The notes beneath the pieces are model-generated. The model made no database searches and had not been told where the DNA came from. It was given only the letters and a program-made list of their open reading frames with translations. Both the position numbers and the translations under genes were made by a program. This document shows positions 20,546 through 32,136 of a stretch of 55,146 nucleotides of DNA, piece by piece; the first letter of the stretch is position 1; each line of letters opens with the position of its first letter. Source of the DNA: Deinococcus frigens DSM 12807 (GTDB lineage Bacteria; Deinococcota; Deinococci; Deinococcales; Deinococcaceae); NCBI RefSeq assembly GCF_000701425.1, contig NZ_JNIW01000026.1, positions 1 to 55,146 on the forward strand, read 5' to 3'.

Positions 20546-21940
20546 ATGACCACCTTACAGACCAGACCCGAAGCACTGGACCTGAGCGCCCTACAAGCCT
20601 CGGTGCGCGGCGAATTGACCGGCCCCGACAGCGCGGACTACGACGAGGCCCGCACCCTCTACAACGCCATGATCGACAAACGTCCGGCCCTGATCGTGCG
20701 CTGCACCGATGTCGCCGACGTGCAGGCAGGCCTGAAATTTGCCACTGAACATGGCCTGAGGGTTGCCATTCGCGGCGGCGGTCACAACGGCGGTGGCCTG
20801 GGCAGTGTGGAGGGTGGCCTGGTCCTTGACCTCGGCCCCATGAACGGCGTGCGGGTGGACCCCCAGGCGCGCACCGTGCGCGTGGAAGGCGGCGCAACCT
20901 GGGGTGGGGTGGATCACGCCACCCACGCCTTCGGGCTGGCGGTGCCGTCGGGCATTATTTCTACCACTGGCGTCGGTGGGCTGACGCTGGGCGGCGGGTT
21001 GGGCCACCTGTCTCGCAAGTACGGCCTGACCATTGACAACCTGCTGGAAGCCGATGTGGTGCTGGCGAGTGGCGAACTCGTGACCGCCAGCGCCGAGCAA
21101 CACAGCGATCTGTTCTGGGCCATCCGGGGGGGCGGCGGCAACTTCGGCATCGTCACCTCGTTCCTGTTCCGGGGGCAGCCGGTGGGCACCGTCGTCGGCG
21201 GACCCACCCTGTGGACGCTGGATCAGGCTCCAGAGGTGATGCGCTGGTATCAGGACTTCATCCGCCACGCCCCCGAAGAACTGACCGGCTTCTTCACCTT
21301 TCTGACCGTGCCGCCCGGCCCGCCCTTTCCCGAAGAATTGCACCTCCAGAAGATGTGCGGCGTGGTGTGGTGCTACACCGGCCCGCAGGACAAGGCCGAT
21401 GAAGTCTTCGCGCCCATCCGTGAGTTCGGACCACCTGCCCTGTACGGCATTCAGGCCATGCCCTTCCCCGCCCTCCAGAGCGCCTTCGACGGCCTGTATC
21501 CGCCGGGCCACCAGTGGTACTGGCGGGCGGACTTCGTGAAGGAGCTGAGCGACGAGGCCATTGAGAAGCACCTGGAACACGCCCGGACCCTGCCCACCAT
21601 GCTCTCTACCATGCACCTGTATCCCATCAACGGAGCGGCGCAGCGCGTCGGGCAGGACGAGACCGCCTGGAGCTACTGCGACGCCACCTGGGGCATGGTC
21701 ATCGTGGGCGTGGATCCCGATCCGGCCAACGCCGGGATGATCAGGGACTGGTGCGTGGGCTACTGGGAGGCGGTGCACCCGTACTCGATGGGCGGCGCGT
21801 ACGTCAATATGATGATGGACGAGGGCCAGGAGCGCGTACAGGCTGCCTACCGGGGCAATTACGAGCGCCTGACCCGGATCAAGGGTAAGTACGATCCAGA
21901 CAACGTCTTCAGCGTCAACCAGAACATCCGGGCGAAGTAG
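20546..21940 (+). CDS. FAD-dependent oxidoreductase, berberine bridge enzyme (BBE) type
   Basis: 464 residues. The PCMH-type FAD domain has RGGGHNGGGLG, where His80 is the residue covalently bound to FAD, and GVGGLTLGGGLGHLSRKYGLTIDNL. The C-terminal BBE motif is YDPDNVFSVNQNI. The second covalent residue of plant BBE (Cys in GxCPTVG) is not present; the aligned segment reads GIISTTG, so FAD is probably attached through His only. Members oxidise sugars, alcohols or secondary metabolites. AAGGAG stands five bases before the ATG, which sets this start. Confidence 0.9.
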   Translation: MTTLQTRPEALDLSALQASVRGELTGPDSADYDEARTLYNAMIDKRPALIVRCTDVADVQAGLKFATEHGLRVAIRGGGHNGGGLGSVEGGLVLDLGPMNGVRVDPQARTVRVEGGATWGGVDHATHAFGLAVPSGIISTTGVGGLTLGGGLGHLSRKYGLTIDNLLEADVVLASGELVTASAEQHSDLFWAIRGGGGNFGIVTSFLFRGQPVGTVVGGPTLWTLDQAPEVMRWYQDFIRHAPEELTGFFTFLTVPPGPPFPEELHLQKMCGVVWCYTGPQDKADEVFAPIREFGPPALYGIQAMPFPALQSAFDGLYPPGHQWYWRADFVKELSDEAIEKHLEHARTLPTMLSTMHLYPINGAAQRVGQDETAWSYCDATWGMVIVGVDPDPANAGMIRDWCVGYWEAVHPYSMGGAYVNMMMDEGQERVQAAYRGNYERLTRIKGKYDPDNVFSVNQNIRAK

Positions 21941-21989
21941 GCGTCGCTCCCTTCCCCCTCTCTCGTCGGGAGAGGGGCTTTGCTGGGTC

Positions 21990-22037
21990 TGGTGGCTACC
22001 GCACCATGCTCAAGACTGGTGGCTACCGCACCATGCT
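21990..22037. repeat. 27-base tandem duplication at the GNAT gene end
   Basis: A 21-base block (tggtggctaccgcaccatgc plus one t) occurs twice with a period of 27 bases. The right copy covers the last codons and stop of the GNAT gene; the left copy lies after the stop and keeps the same frame, so the duplicated end would also terminate in MVR-stop. Confidence 0.8.
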
Positions 22038-22580
22038 AAAGATCAGCGTATCGCGCAGCCGTGCCGGATCGTTCGCTGCCACCGCGTCGTTTCTGAGGGT
22101 GGCGTCCAGCGTGTAACCCAGGTTCCGGGGAATCCGGGCGCTGCGTTCGTTGGCACTGTCGCACCGGATCTCAATGCGGCGCAGGCCCAGCGTTTTCAGC
22201 CCGAACTCGGTCAGCGTCCCGGCCACCTCCTGCGCGTAGCCCTGGCCGCTGTGGGCGGTGGCGATCCAGTACCCGATCTCGCCCCTGGGCACACGCCAGT
22301 CCAGGGCGTGAAAGCCGCTGCTGCCGATCAGTTCCGTTCCTGCCGCGTTCCAGATCAGCAGGCGCAGTTCCTCGCGGGCGGCGTAGCGTGCGGCGGCCCC
22401 GCGCAGGTTCTCGGCGGTGCCGGGCAGATCGAGCGGTTGTTGCGCCCAGACCATCCACTGCTGGAGTTCGGGCAGCGAGGCGCGAACCGCAGCGTGGACC
22501 GCCGCCGCGTCCTGGGGCCGGGGAGCGCGCAGCAGCAGCCGGGGCGTGCGGAGTTCGCCGGGGACCTGTGGGGCGGTCAT
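22023..22580 (-). CDS. GNAT family N-acetyltransferase (RimJ/RimL type)
   Basis: 185 residues. The start ELRTPRLLLRAPRPQDAAAV and the acetyl-CoA segment GEIGYWIATAHSGQGYAQEVAGTL are typical of RimJ/RimL-like acetyltransferases of protein N-termini or small molecules. IEIRCDSANERSARIPRNLGYTLDATLRN is the family C-terminal half. On the minus strand TATCCT (22593-22588) lies seven bases before the ATG, so it is probably leaderless. The 3' end carries the 27-base duplication. Confidence 0.85.
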   Translation of the reverse strand: MTAPQVPGELRTPRLLLRAPRPQDAAAVHAAVRASLPELQQWMVWAQQPLDLPGTAENLRGAAARYAAREELRLLIWNAAGTELIGSSGFHALDWRVPRGEIGYWIATAHSGQGYAQEVAGTLTEFGLKTLGLRRIEIRCDSANERSARIPRNLGYTLDATLRNDAVAANDPARLRDTLIFSMVR

Positions 22581-22736
22581 GGAGAACAGGATACGGGGAC
22601 CCCCATTACGACGCCCTGCCTGACCCCTCTACCCCCACGAGCGAGGGGACCCCCACGAGAGCGGGGCGTTGCGGAGCACCGGGGCCAGGGGTCGCCGGAC
22701 AGGCCACCACCTCAAACAGAGTGATGTGCCTCTCCC

Positions 22737-23912
22737 TCAATTTAGCCGCGCGTCCGCCGGATTCACACCGTACACCGCGCCCCAGGGCTGATAGACGCTC
22801 TTGAGGGTGTCCGTGCTCACTGTCTTGCCGCCCACCTTGACGGTGCGCGTGATCACGCTGGTCATGCCCTGCATCTCGGTGTCCAGCAGGCGGCGGCTGC
22901 CAGCGGCCACGCGGTCATCCGGCGTGTAGCTCGGCGCGGCGGGGGCAAGAAAGTCGCTGATCACCGGATCGCTGACCGTGACCTCGCGCCCGGTGTTGGC
23001 CCCGAAGACATCGAAGCGTAGGCTCTGCTCTTTGCGGTTCCAACTGGCCTGGATGAACAGGTGCGCGCCCGTGTCGTTCTTGACCTTCAGGTTCTTGGAC
23101 GGCGCGTACACCGTGGCCTCGAAACCCACCGGATCGTAGTACTTGACGCGGTGGCTGTGTTCGCTGCGGTCCGTGACGGGCAGCCCGGCGCTGTACAGCG
23201 CCCGGAAGATGGTGGTGCTGACCTGGCAGATGCCGCCGCCGTCCTCCTTGGCCAGCGTGCCGCCGCTGATGATGAAGCCCGGCACGAAGCCGGTGCTGGC
23301 GTCGATCTGCCCGATTTCCTCGTTAAAGTCGAACTCGTGGTCCGGCGCGATAAAAAAGTTGTCCAGTTTGTTTGCGCCCACCAGAATATTCTTCTCGCGG
23401 AAGTCCAGGCTGCCCGCGTAACTGCTCTTGCCGCCAGCGACATGCCAGAGCACGCCGCGCTGCGCCAGCACTTTCACGCTGCGCTGCGGCACGACGCGCT
23501 TGAAGGCCACCCGCGCCTCGTTTTTGCCCCCCCCGATGGCCTTTCGAATGTTGTCCTTGGTGCCGTCGCGGTCAAAGATCCAGCCGGTCTGATCGGTGGC
23601 GATCCACTGGCCGCCCACGTTCTTGAAGACGGCGGGCAGCGGCTGGTGGGCGTTGACCTGCGCCTCGACCCTGTCCAGGGTGGGCATCAGCGTGCTGCTG
23701 AGCTTGTCGTATTTTTTGCTGCGCTTGATGCCGTCATCTGGCAGCGTCCAGCTCTTGGCGAGGATGGAGGTTTTTAACTCGCCCTTCTGGATTTTGCTCT
23801 GGTTGTCCACCAGAATCAGCTTGAAGGGCCTGGGGCTTTGCGCCTCCTGCGCGCGGGCCGCTGTTCCCAGCGCGAGCAGCGGCAGGAGCATGGACAGCAA
23901 GGGGCGTTTCAT
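22737..23912 (-). CDS. VanW family protein, exported
   Basis: 391 residues with a signal peptide (MKRPLLSMLLPLLALGTAARA). The VanW domain is marked by EDGGGICQVSTTIFRALYSAGL and SEHSHRVKYYDPVGFEATVY. VanW proteins are found in glycopeptide-resistance clusters and more widely in the envelopes of bacteria; their exact function is not settled. A cell-wall role is likely. TAAGCT (minus strand) lies six bases before the ATG, with no ribosome site. Confidence 0.88.
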   Translation of the reverse strand: MKRPLLSMLLPLLALGTAARAQEAQSPRPFKLILVDNQSKIQKGELKTSILAKSWTLPDDGIKRSKKYDKLSSTLMPTLDRVEAQVNAHQPLPAVFKNVGGQWIATDQTGWIFDRDGTKDNIRKAIGGGKNEARVAFKRVVPQRSVKVLAQRGVLWHVAGGKSSYAGSLDFREKNILVGANKLDNFFIAPDHEFDFNEEIGQIDASTGFVPGFIISGGTLAKEDGGGICQVSTTIFRALYSAGLPVTDRSEHSHRVKYYDPVGFEATVYAPSKNLKVKNDTGAHLFIQASWNRKEQSLRFDVFGANTGREVTVSDPVISDFLAPAAPSYTPDDRVAAGSRRLLDTEMQGMTSVITRTVKVGGKTVSTDTLKSVYQPWGAVYGVNPADARLN

Positions 23913-23985
23913 CCCCCCAGCTTACGGACAGGCCGCGACGGACCGTGAAACGCGGCTGACAGCGCATTTATTTAATGGGGGTGAT

Positions 23986-25095
23986 TCAGGGGATCAGTGT
24001 TTCGAGCTGGGACAGCCGCGCCCGCAGCGTCTGTTCGTCGGCGGCCACCAGGTTGACATGCCCCAGTTTGCGCCCGGCCCGCCACGCCTTGTGGTACAGG
24101 TGCAGCCGCGTGCCAGGCAGCGCATCTATGCCCGCCCAGTCCGGCGTTTTGCCCTCCGCTCCGACGATGTTGACCATCGCGCAGGGGTGAAGGGGCCGCC
24201 AGTCGGCCAGCGGCAGGCCCAGCACGGCGCGCACCTGCGCCTCAAACTGGCTGATGCCGCCGCCGTCCTGGGTCAGGTGGCCGCTGTTGTGGACGCGCGG
24301 GGCCACCTCGTTGACCAGCAGGTCGCCATCCGGCAGCCCAAAGAACTCCAGCGTCATCAGGCCTTCCAGCTCCCACGCCCCCGCCACCCGCCCGGCAATT
24401 TCGCGGGCCTGGACTTCCTGCGGGTCACCCTCCAGAAAGAGGCTGGTCAGCAGAATGCCGTCTCTGTGGACGTTCTCGATCAGCGGGCCGAACGCCAGCG
24501 CTCTGTCCGGGCCGCGCGCCACAGCCAGGCTGACCTCGCGCTCAAATTGCACGAGTCCTTCCAGCAAGCAGGGCACGCGCCCCAGGGCGTTCCAGGCAGC
24601 GCGCAACCCGTCCAGATCCGACACGCGCGCCTGTCCCTTGCCGTCGTAGCCCAGTTCGGAGGTTTTAAGGATGCCCCTTCCGCTGACCTGCTCCAGTGCG
24701 CCACCCACCTCGGCCTCCGTCTCGATGACCACGAAGGGAGCGGTCTGTACGCCTGCTGCCCGCAAGGCCTCTTTCTCGCGGGCGCGGTGCTTGCTGCGTT
24801 CTAGGAGTGCGCGTCCAGGACGTACCGGAACGCGGTCTTCCAGCGCCGTTAGTGCCTGTACAGGCACGTTCTCGAATTCCAGCGTCACGGCGTCGCACCC
24901 GGCCAGCACGTCCAGGGAAAGCGCGTCGGTGTACGGCGCGTGCAGGTGCGTGGCGCACAGCCGCGCCGGGGCCTGCGCGTCCGGCTCCAGCACGCGCACG
25001 CGCACACCCAGAGGTAGGGCGGCCAGCGCCAGCATCTGCGCCAGTTGCCCACCGCCCAGAATGCCCAGGGTGAGCTGCGGAGCATCGGCGGTCAT
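23986..25095 (-). CDS. purK: N5-carboxyaminoimidazole ribonucleotide synthase
   Basis: 369 residues of the ATP-grasp family. The nucleotide-fold start GILGGGQLAQMLALAALPLG, EFENVPVQALTAL and the ATP-grasp core (ILKTSELGYDGKGQARV, EREVSLAVARG) are intact, and HNSGHLTQDGGGISQFEAQVRAVLGLP closes the active site. It carboxylates AIR to N5-CAIR with ATP and bicarbonate. The ATG overlaps the purE stop (ATGA), so the pair is translationally coupled. Confidence 0.95.
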   Translation of the reverse strand: MTADAPQLTLGILGGGQLAQMLALAALPLGVRVRVLEPDAQAPARLCATHLHAPYTDALSLDVLAGCDAVTLEFENVPVQALTALEDRVPVRPGRALLERSKHRAREKEALRAAGVQTAPFVVIETEAEVGGALEQVSGRGILKTSELGYDGKGQARVSDLDGLRAAWNALGRVPCLLEGLVQFEREVSLAVARGPDRALAFGPLIENVHRDGILLTSLFLEGDPQEVQAREIAGRVAGAWELEGLMTLEFFGLPDGDLLVNEVAPRVHNSGHLTQDGGGISQFEAQVRAVLGLPLADWRPLHPCAMVNIVGAEGKTPDWAGIDALPGTRLHLYHKAWRAGRKLGHVNLVAADEQTLRARLSQLETLIP

Positions 25096-25613
25096 TCCGC
25101 CCCCGCTTCGGGATGGCCCTCAAAGAACGGATCGTCCAGCACGGCCTGCGTCTGTTGCTGGCGGAAGGTGTTGAGCCGGTCCCGGACCTCTTCATCCCCT
25201 GTGGCGATCATGGCGGCGGCGAACAGCGCGGCATTTTTGGCCCCCGCCGCCCCGATGGCGAAGGTGGCGACGGGCACCCCGCCGGGCATCTGCGCGATGC
25301 TGTACAGGCTGTCCAGGCCGCTCAGGGCGCGTGACTGCACCGGAACGCCCAGCACCGGCACGCGCGTAAAGGCCGCCAGCATCCCCGGCAGGTGCGCCGC
25401 GCCGCCCGCCCCGGCGATGATGCACGCGAGGTTCAGTCGCTCGGCCCGCGCCGCGTAGCTGGGCAAGAGTTCCGGCGTGCGGTGGGCCGACAGCACCCGC
25501 ACCTCGTAGGCGATCTCAAGACCGGCCAGCACCGCCAGTGCGGCCTCCATCGTGGGGAAGTCGTTGCGGCTGCCCATGACGACGCCGACGCGGGGGGACA
25601 GTGTTGCGCTCAC
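25092..25613 (-). CDS. purE: N5-carboxyaminoimidazole ribonucleotide mutase
   Basis: 173 residues. Signatures are RVGVVMGSRNDFPTMEAA, VLSAHRTPELLPSYA and AGAGGAAHLPGMLAAFT, with the catalytic Ser/His region intact. It converts N5-CAIR to CAIR in purine synthesis. I prefer the GTG at 25613 because TAGCAT (minus strand, 25626-25621) ends seven bases before it, matching the leaderless pattern of the window; an ATG three codons upstream (25622) is the alternative. It is divergent from folC, with only 53 bases between the two start codons. Confidence 0.94.
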   Translation of the reverse strand: MSATLSPRVGVVMGSRNDFPTMEAALAVLAGLEIAYEVRVLSAHRTPELLPSYAARAERLNLACIIAGAGGAAHLPGMLAAFTRVPVLGVPVQSRALSGLDSLYSIAQMPGGVPVATFAIGAAGAKNAALFAAAMIATGDEEVRDRLNTFRQQQTQAVLDDPFFEGHPEAGAE

Positions 25614-25666
25614 GCCCCGCATGCTACCCGCCCCGTCCCCTACCCGCACGCGCTAGCCTCTGGGCT

Positions 25667-26944
<1,278 letters not shown>

Positions 26945-26950
26945 CATGAT

Positions 26951-26982
26951 AAGCCTCGCCCAGTGCGGGGCTTCTTGTTTTT
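26951..26982 (+). terminator. Rho-independent terminator of tRNA-Lys
   Basis: AAGCCTCGC and GCGGGGCTT form a stem (one internal T-G pair) six bases after the CCA end, followed by a T-rich run. Confidence 0.8.
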
Positions 26983-27272
26983 CATTTCGAGCTGTGCCAT
27001 TCCAGGCTCTTTTTCTTGAGCGAAAGGAGCGTCTGTATCTCCTTTCCCCAGATCGCCCGCAGCCCTGCTTGCCCTCCCAGCGCTGTGCAGAAGCCCCCGG
27101 CGATCACTGGATGCTGGTCCAGACCTGCCGGATACTGGTACGCGGCGTTGGGCGCGTGGGAGAACGGTACACGGGTCCCCCTCTCCCGCGCTATCAGAGG
27201 CCCGGGCGGCGGATAGATATGGGCCACCCCAACAGCGTCCCAAACGGTTAAGATAGGGCCGAGGTAAACAGT

Positions 27273-28523
27273 TTGAATCACGCGTCCATCCGGGCTGTCC
27301 TGACAGCGACACTGGTACTGGGGCCGGGCCTGAGCGCTCTGGCGCTGAACTCGGCGACCCCTTCACTGCCTGGCCCGGCGCTGGCCTACAGTGACCCACT
27401 GGTGATCCGCAAGGGGGGCACGTACCGGGGCAACTGGCAGAGCCTGGACCCCAGGGTGCCGGTGATCACAGTCGCCACGCGCGAGCCGGTGGTTATCGAA
27501 AATTCCAACCTGCGGGGACGCGGGGACCTGATTCGCGGCTCCAACGTCGACCTCACGGTGCGCAACACCAGCGGCTACGGCCTAAATCCGCAGGCGGACC
27601 GGGCCTTTCCGGGGCGGTTTCTGGCCGTCGAGTTCATCTTTAACCTGCGGGCCGAGAACAATTACTTGCAGGGCACGTCCGGCATGTATGTCAACCGGTT
27701 CCAGGGAAACGCGGCCAGGGGCCAGACCATCAAGATCCTGCGCAACAAGGTGCTGGACGTCGATGGCCGCTACGTGGACCGCACGGGCCGCCTCACCGGC
27801 AGCCGCTACCTCGTGCAGGCGGTGCAACTGAACCATGTCGTCGGCGTGCCCAACATTGAAATTGCCTGGAACGAGATAGTGAACCAGCCCGGCAAGAGCG
27901 CGCCCGAGGAGAACATCAACCTGTACGAGAGCAGCGGCACGCCGGACAGTCCCATCCGCATTCACAACAATTACATTCACGGGGCCTACGCCGCCGACCC
28001 GCTCAAGGACAAGTCCTATTCCGGCGGCGGCATCATGCTGGGCGACGGGAATGCGCAGGACCTGTCGGTCGCGGGCGGGTATATCGAGGTCTACCGCAAC
28101 CAGATCATCAACACCTCCAACCAGGGCGTCGCCATCGCGGGCGGACATGATCAGCACGTCTGGCAGAACCGCATCCTGTCCACGGGCCGCCTGCCGGGCG
28201 GCGAGATCATTCCCACGGCGAATGTCGGGGCCTACATGTGGGACATCAAGAACGGCGCGCGCCAGTCTCCGCCCACCTTCTTCAACAATTCCATTCGGGA
28301 CAACCTGATCGGCTGGACGCGCTTTAACAGCGACGGCAACACCTGGTACAACAACCTCTGGACCCCCAGTTGTACCCGCGCCACCCGCAGCGTCTGCGGT
28401 GGCAACCGCGCCAGTGCCGTCAATGGCGAGACCGAACGCGCCGAGCTGGCGCTGTGGCAGAGTAAATTAAGGGCGGCCAGGGTGATCGTCGGCCCCTCGC
28501 AGCCGCCGAGTGCCCTGAAGTAG
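27273..28523 (+). CDS. Secreted right-handed beta-helix protein
   Basis: 416 residues. A signal peptide (about 1-25, ending SALA) is followed by repeated short strands with Asn at turn positions (ENSNLRGRGDLIRGSNVDLTVRN, IHNNYIHGAY, VYRNQIINTSNQGVAIAGG, FNNSIRDNLIG), the pattern of parallel beta-helix polysaccharide lyases and related surface proteins. No catalytic residues can be assigned with confidence. The start is a TTG at 27273, set by GAGG eight bases upstream. Neighbours are a hexapeptide acyltransferase and a GH114 protein, which points to exopolysaccharide modification. Confidence 0.8.
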   Translation: MNHASIRAVLTATLVLGPGLSALALNSATPSLPGPALAYSDPLVIRKGGTYRGNWQSLDPRVPVITVATREPVVIENSNLRGRGDLIRGSNVDLTVRNTSGYGLNPQADRAFPGRFLAVEFIFNLRAENNYLQGTSGMYVNRFQGNAARGQTIKILRNKVLDVDGRYVDRTGRLTGSRYLVQAVQLNHVVGVPNIEIAWNEIVNQPGKSAPEENINLYESSGTPDSPIRIHNNYIHGAYAADPLKDKSYSGGGIMLGDGNAQDLSVAGGYIEVYRNQIINTSNQGVAIAGGHDQHVWQNRILSTGRLPGGEIIPTANVGAYMWDIKNGARQSPPTFFNNSIRDNLIGWTRFNSDGNTWYNNLWTPSCTRATRSVCGGNRASAVNGETERAELALWQSKLRAARVIVGPSQPPSALK

Positions 28524-28811
28524 TCAGTGAGGCGGAGGAGCGGCGTCCTGAGCGGAGTCAAGGGCCACCTCATGGGCTGTCCCCAGAAGTTCTCCGGCTT
28601 CACCCGGCAGAACGACTCATCTGATAAATCCTCGAAACTGGTGTTGCGGGCGGCCAGCGCTAGGCCACCACCGGAACCCGGAAAACGTGTATCGGGGACG
28701 GAATTCATGGGCGGGCGCGGTGCCGGTGTCTGAGCGTCGCGGACGCAACACGTATGATTCGTCCGCACAACCCCACTTTACTTTTCACAGTATGCGGGTA
28801 CAGTGTCGGGC

Positions 28812-29759
<948 letters not shown>

Positions 29760-29851
29760 GGCAGCGTGTTCAGCGCAGGCGCTTTTAAAGAAGCTCATGC
29801 TGAGCGGCGTGTCCGGGCGTCTGTCAGCATGCGAGACGCCCGCCAGTCCCC

Positions 29852-30181
29852 TCAGCCCTGCGCGGTCTGATCGTCCACCAGCGCCTCTGCCGCCGCGCTC
29901 CTGACCGCCTCCATGCCCGCTCTGGCAGCGTCCTCGCTGGAGTAGTTCTGGCTGACGCCGATCACCTGACCGTTGCCCGCCTTGAGGTTGAAGTGCTTGC
30001 CGCTGGCGGTCATCTCGTACATCTTGCTGTCGGCGGCGTTCTGCTTGACCGAGGCGATGCCGTTCGTGGCGGCGGCCTTGGTGGTATAGCGCTCGCTGGT
30101 CAGGACCGTCTGACCGTTCCCGGCCTGGAGATTGAACATGAATTGATCGCCAGACATCTTCAACACGAATTTCGCTGCCAT
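29852..30181 (-). CDS. YegP family protein (DUF1508)
   Basis: 109 residues made of two tandem repeats of about 50: FVLKMSGDQFMFNLQAGNGQTVLTSERY and YEMTASGKHFNLKAGNGQVIGVSQNYSS, each the DUF1508 pattern with GNGQ. Function is unknown; the family is common in bacteria and often stress-associated. GGAGG stands before the ATG at a normal spacing. The two repeats both match the family length. Confidence 0.9.
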   Translation of the reverse strand: MAAKFVLKMSGDQFMFNLQAGNGQTVLTSERYTTKAAATNGIASVKQNAADSKMYEMTASGKHFNLKAGNGQVIGVSQNYSSEDAARAGMEAVRSAAAEALVDDQTAQG

Positions 30182-30274
30182 AGGGATTCCTCCATGGAAC
30201 TGAATTGTCGCCCCGCTTACTGTACATCAAATCATTCCCGCGCGGGGGAGCGGCTCCGGGGGTAGGGTGAGGGG

Positions 30275-31180
30275 GTGAGAAGGACAGGGCTGGCGCTGGG
30301 AGGTCTGACGGTCTGCGGCCTGCTGGGCGAGTCGGGGTTGGGACTGTCGAGGCCGGGGCTGCCTTCCCCCCGCGTCCAGCGTCCGCCCGCCGGGCTGTAC
30401 GGCTGGGACTGGCAGATCGGCGCGCAGACGGCGGCGCAGGTCCGCGTTCCACCCGGCCTGCGGCTGATCGATCTGGATGGCTTTGGGACGGATGCGGCGC
30501 AGGTGGCCCGCCTGAAGCGACAGGGCCTGTACACCGTCTGCTACATCAACGCCGGGAGTTACGAGCCGTATCGCCCGGACTCTGCGCGCTATCCGGCCCG
30601 GCTCAAGCTGGGCGTGGACCCCAACTGGCAGGACGAGGCGTTCGTGGACGTGCGCGACGTGTTCCGGCCCGGCTCCGTGCTGGCCGACATTCTCAGGAAG
30701 CGTCTGAAGCTGTGCCGTGACCGGGGCTTTCAGGCCGTTGAGCCGGACAACCTCCAGAACGACGAGAACGTGCCGGGCGGCGTGATCACCCTTCAGGATC
30801 AGGTGGACTTCTCCGGCTGGCTGGCCGACGAGGCGCACGCGCTGGGGCTGGCGATCTTCCAGAAGAACGGCCCCGACAAGGTGCTGCTCAGGGACCGCAG
30901 CGGGCAGCGACTGGCCGACAAGTTCGACGGCATCCTGAACGAGAGCTGTCACGAATTCGGCGAGTGCGCGCCGCTGGCCGAGTATGTCAGGCGCGGCAAG
31001 CCCGCCCTGAACGTGGAGTACAGACAGAAGTTTCTGAACTGCGCCGAGGCCCGCCGCCTGGGCCTCAACTCGATGTTCAAGGACCTGTACCTGCGGGGTG
31101 GACGCGAGGCCGCCTACCGGCGCGTGGCCTACCGGCGCGTGGCCTACCGGCGCGTGGCCTGCCCGGCCAACCGGCCCTGA
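30275..31180 (+). CDS. GH114 family protein (endo alpha-1,4-polygalactosaminidase-like)
   Basis: 301 residues with an exported N-terminus (hydrophobic stretch about 5-25). The TIM-barrel glycosidase has LYGWDWQIGA, LIDLDGF (Asp66 and Asp68), VCYINAGSYEPYR, and FQAVEPDNLQNDEN, in which Glu156 and Asp158 are the family's catalytic candidates. GH114 domains cut galactosaminogalactan-type polymers and occur in PelA of Pel polysaccharide systems. The GTG start follows TAGGGT by six bases. The C-terminus has three AYRRV units from a 15-base tandem repeat. Confidence 0.85.
   Translation: MRRTGLALGGLTVCGLLGESGLGLSRPGLPSPRVQRPPAGLYGWDWQIGAQTAAQVRVPPGLRLIDLDGFGTDAAQVARLKRQGLYTVCYINAGSYEPYRPDSARYPARLKLGVDPNWQDEAFVDVRDVFRPGSVLADILRKRLKLCRDRGFQAVEPDNLQNDENVPGGVITLQDQVDFSGWLADEAHALGLAIFQKNGPDKVLLRDRSGQRLADKFDGILNESCHEFGECAPLAEYVRRGKPALNVEYRQKFLNCAEARRLGLNSMFKDLYLRGGREAAYRRVAYRRVAYRRVACPANRP
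31112..31156 (+). repeat. 15-base tandem repeat (3 units) at the GH114 C-terminus
   Basis: gcctaccggcgcgtg occurs three times without mismatch, encoding AYRRV repeats near the end of the protein. Exact identity of the units suggests recent slippage; copy number may vary. Confidence 0.9.
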
Positions 31181-31190
31181 AGTGTCGTCC

Positions 31191-32135
31191 TCAGTTCTGC
31201 GGACTCTCCAGCCCCAGCATCAATTCCAGATTCTGTACCGCCGCGCCGCTGGCCCCCTTGCCCAGATTGTCTAGCCGCGCCGCCAGCACTGCCCGCTCGC
31301 CGTCTGCCGAGGCCCCATCTGATGAGGCGTAGACGAACAGTTCCAGGGTATCGGTGCCGTTGAGGGTCTGCGGATCGAGAACGGCAGGATTCTCGGCCAC
31401 TGGACAGACGCGCACGTATTTCTGGCCAGCGTAATGGTCGGCCAGAGCGTCGCGCAGAGCGTCTGCCGTGACCCCCAACTCGCCCAGATGCAGCGGGATA
31501 TTCACGGTCATGCCCTGTGCCCAGCCGCCCGCATGCGGCGTGAAGATCGGCGTGCGCGACAGGCCGCCGTAGCGCACCATCTCGGGCAGGTGTTTGTGAT
31601 CCAGCGTCAGGCCGTAGCTGATAAAATCGCCGCGCATACCGTGGTTCTCGCCCCGCTCGTGGGCGTCCACCAGCGTGCGTCCGCCGCCGCTGTAGCCGCT
31701 GTAGCCCTGGATGTGCAGGGGAAAGTTGGCGGGAATCAGGCCGGCTGCCGTCAGGGGGAAGAGCAGCGCAATTGCCCCGGTGCTGTAGCAACCCGGATTG
31801 GAGACCAGCCGCGCTGTGCGGATGCGTCCGGGTTGCCCGGCGTTCAGTTCAGGGAAACCAAACACCCAGTTGTCGTCGGTGCGGTGGGCAGTGCTGGCGT
31901 CCAGCAGGCGGGCGGCGGGTTTGGTGGTCAGCCTCAGCGCCTCCCGCGCCGCGTCGTCGTGCAGGCACAGGATGCTCAGGTCCGCCGCGTTCAACAGTTT
32001 GGCCCGCGCGCCCGCATCCTTGCGCCGCGCCGGATCGATGCTCAGCAACTCGATATCGGTTCTGTTCTGAAGGCGGGTGCGGATTTGCAGGCCGGTGGTT
32101 CCAGCCTCGCCGTCGATGAATATTTTGGGGGTCAT
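31191..32135 (-). CDS. argC: N-acetyl-gamma-glutamyl-phosphate reductase, type 2
   Basis: 314 residues. It matches the short, type 2 AGPR ([34 protein letters not shown] with Cys116 as the catalytic residue; [13 protein letters not shown]). It reduces N-acetylglutamyl phosphate with NADPH in arginine synthesis. The ATG at 32135 is preceded by AAGGAG inside the upstream GNAT gene and lies one base after its stop, so it is the last gene of a tightly packed minus-strand cluster starting at argF. The longer frame lacks a ribosome site. Confidence 0.93.
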   Translation of the reverse strand: MTPKIFIDGEAGTTGLQIRTRLQNRTDIELLSIDPARRKDAGARAKLLNAADLSILCLHDDAAREALRLTTKPAARLLDASTAHRTDDNWVFGFPELNAGQPGRIRTARLVSNPGCYSTGAIALLFPLTAAGLIPANFPLHIQGYSGYSGGGRTLVDAHERGENHGMRGDFISYGLTLDHKHLPEMVRYGGLSRTPIFTPHAGGWAQGMTVNIPLHLGELGVTADALRDALADHYAGQKYVRVCPVAENPAVLDPQTLNGTDTLELFVYASSDGASADGERAVLAARLDNLGKGASGAAVQNLELMLGLESPQN

Positions 32136-32136
32136 A

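Noticed and set aside
26982..27281. A 99-codon minus-strand frame between tRNA-Lys and the beta-helix gene
   Set aside because: It begins in the tail of the tRNA terminator, has no ribosome site or -10 box at a suitable distance, and resembles no protein.
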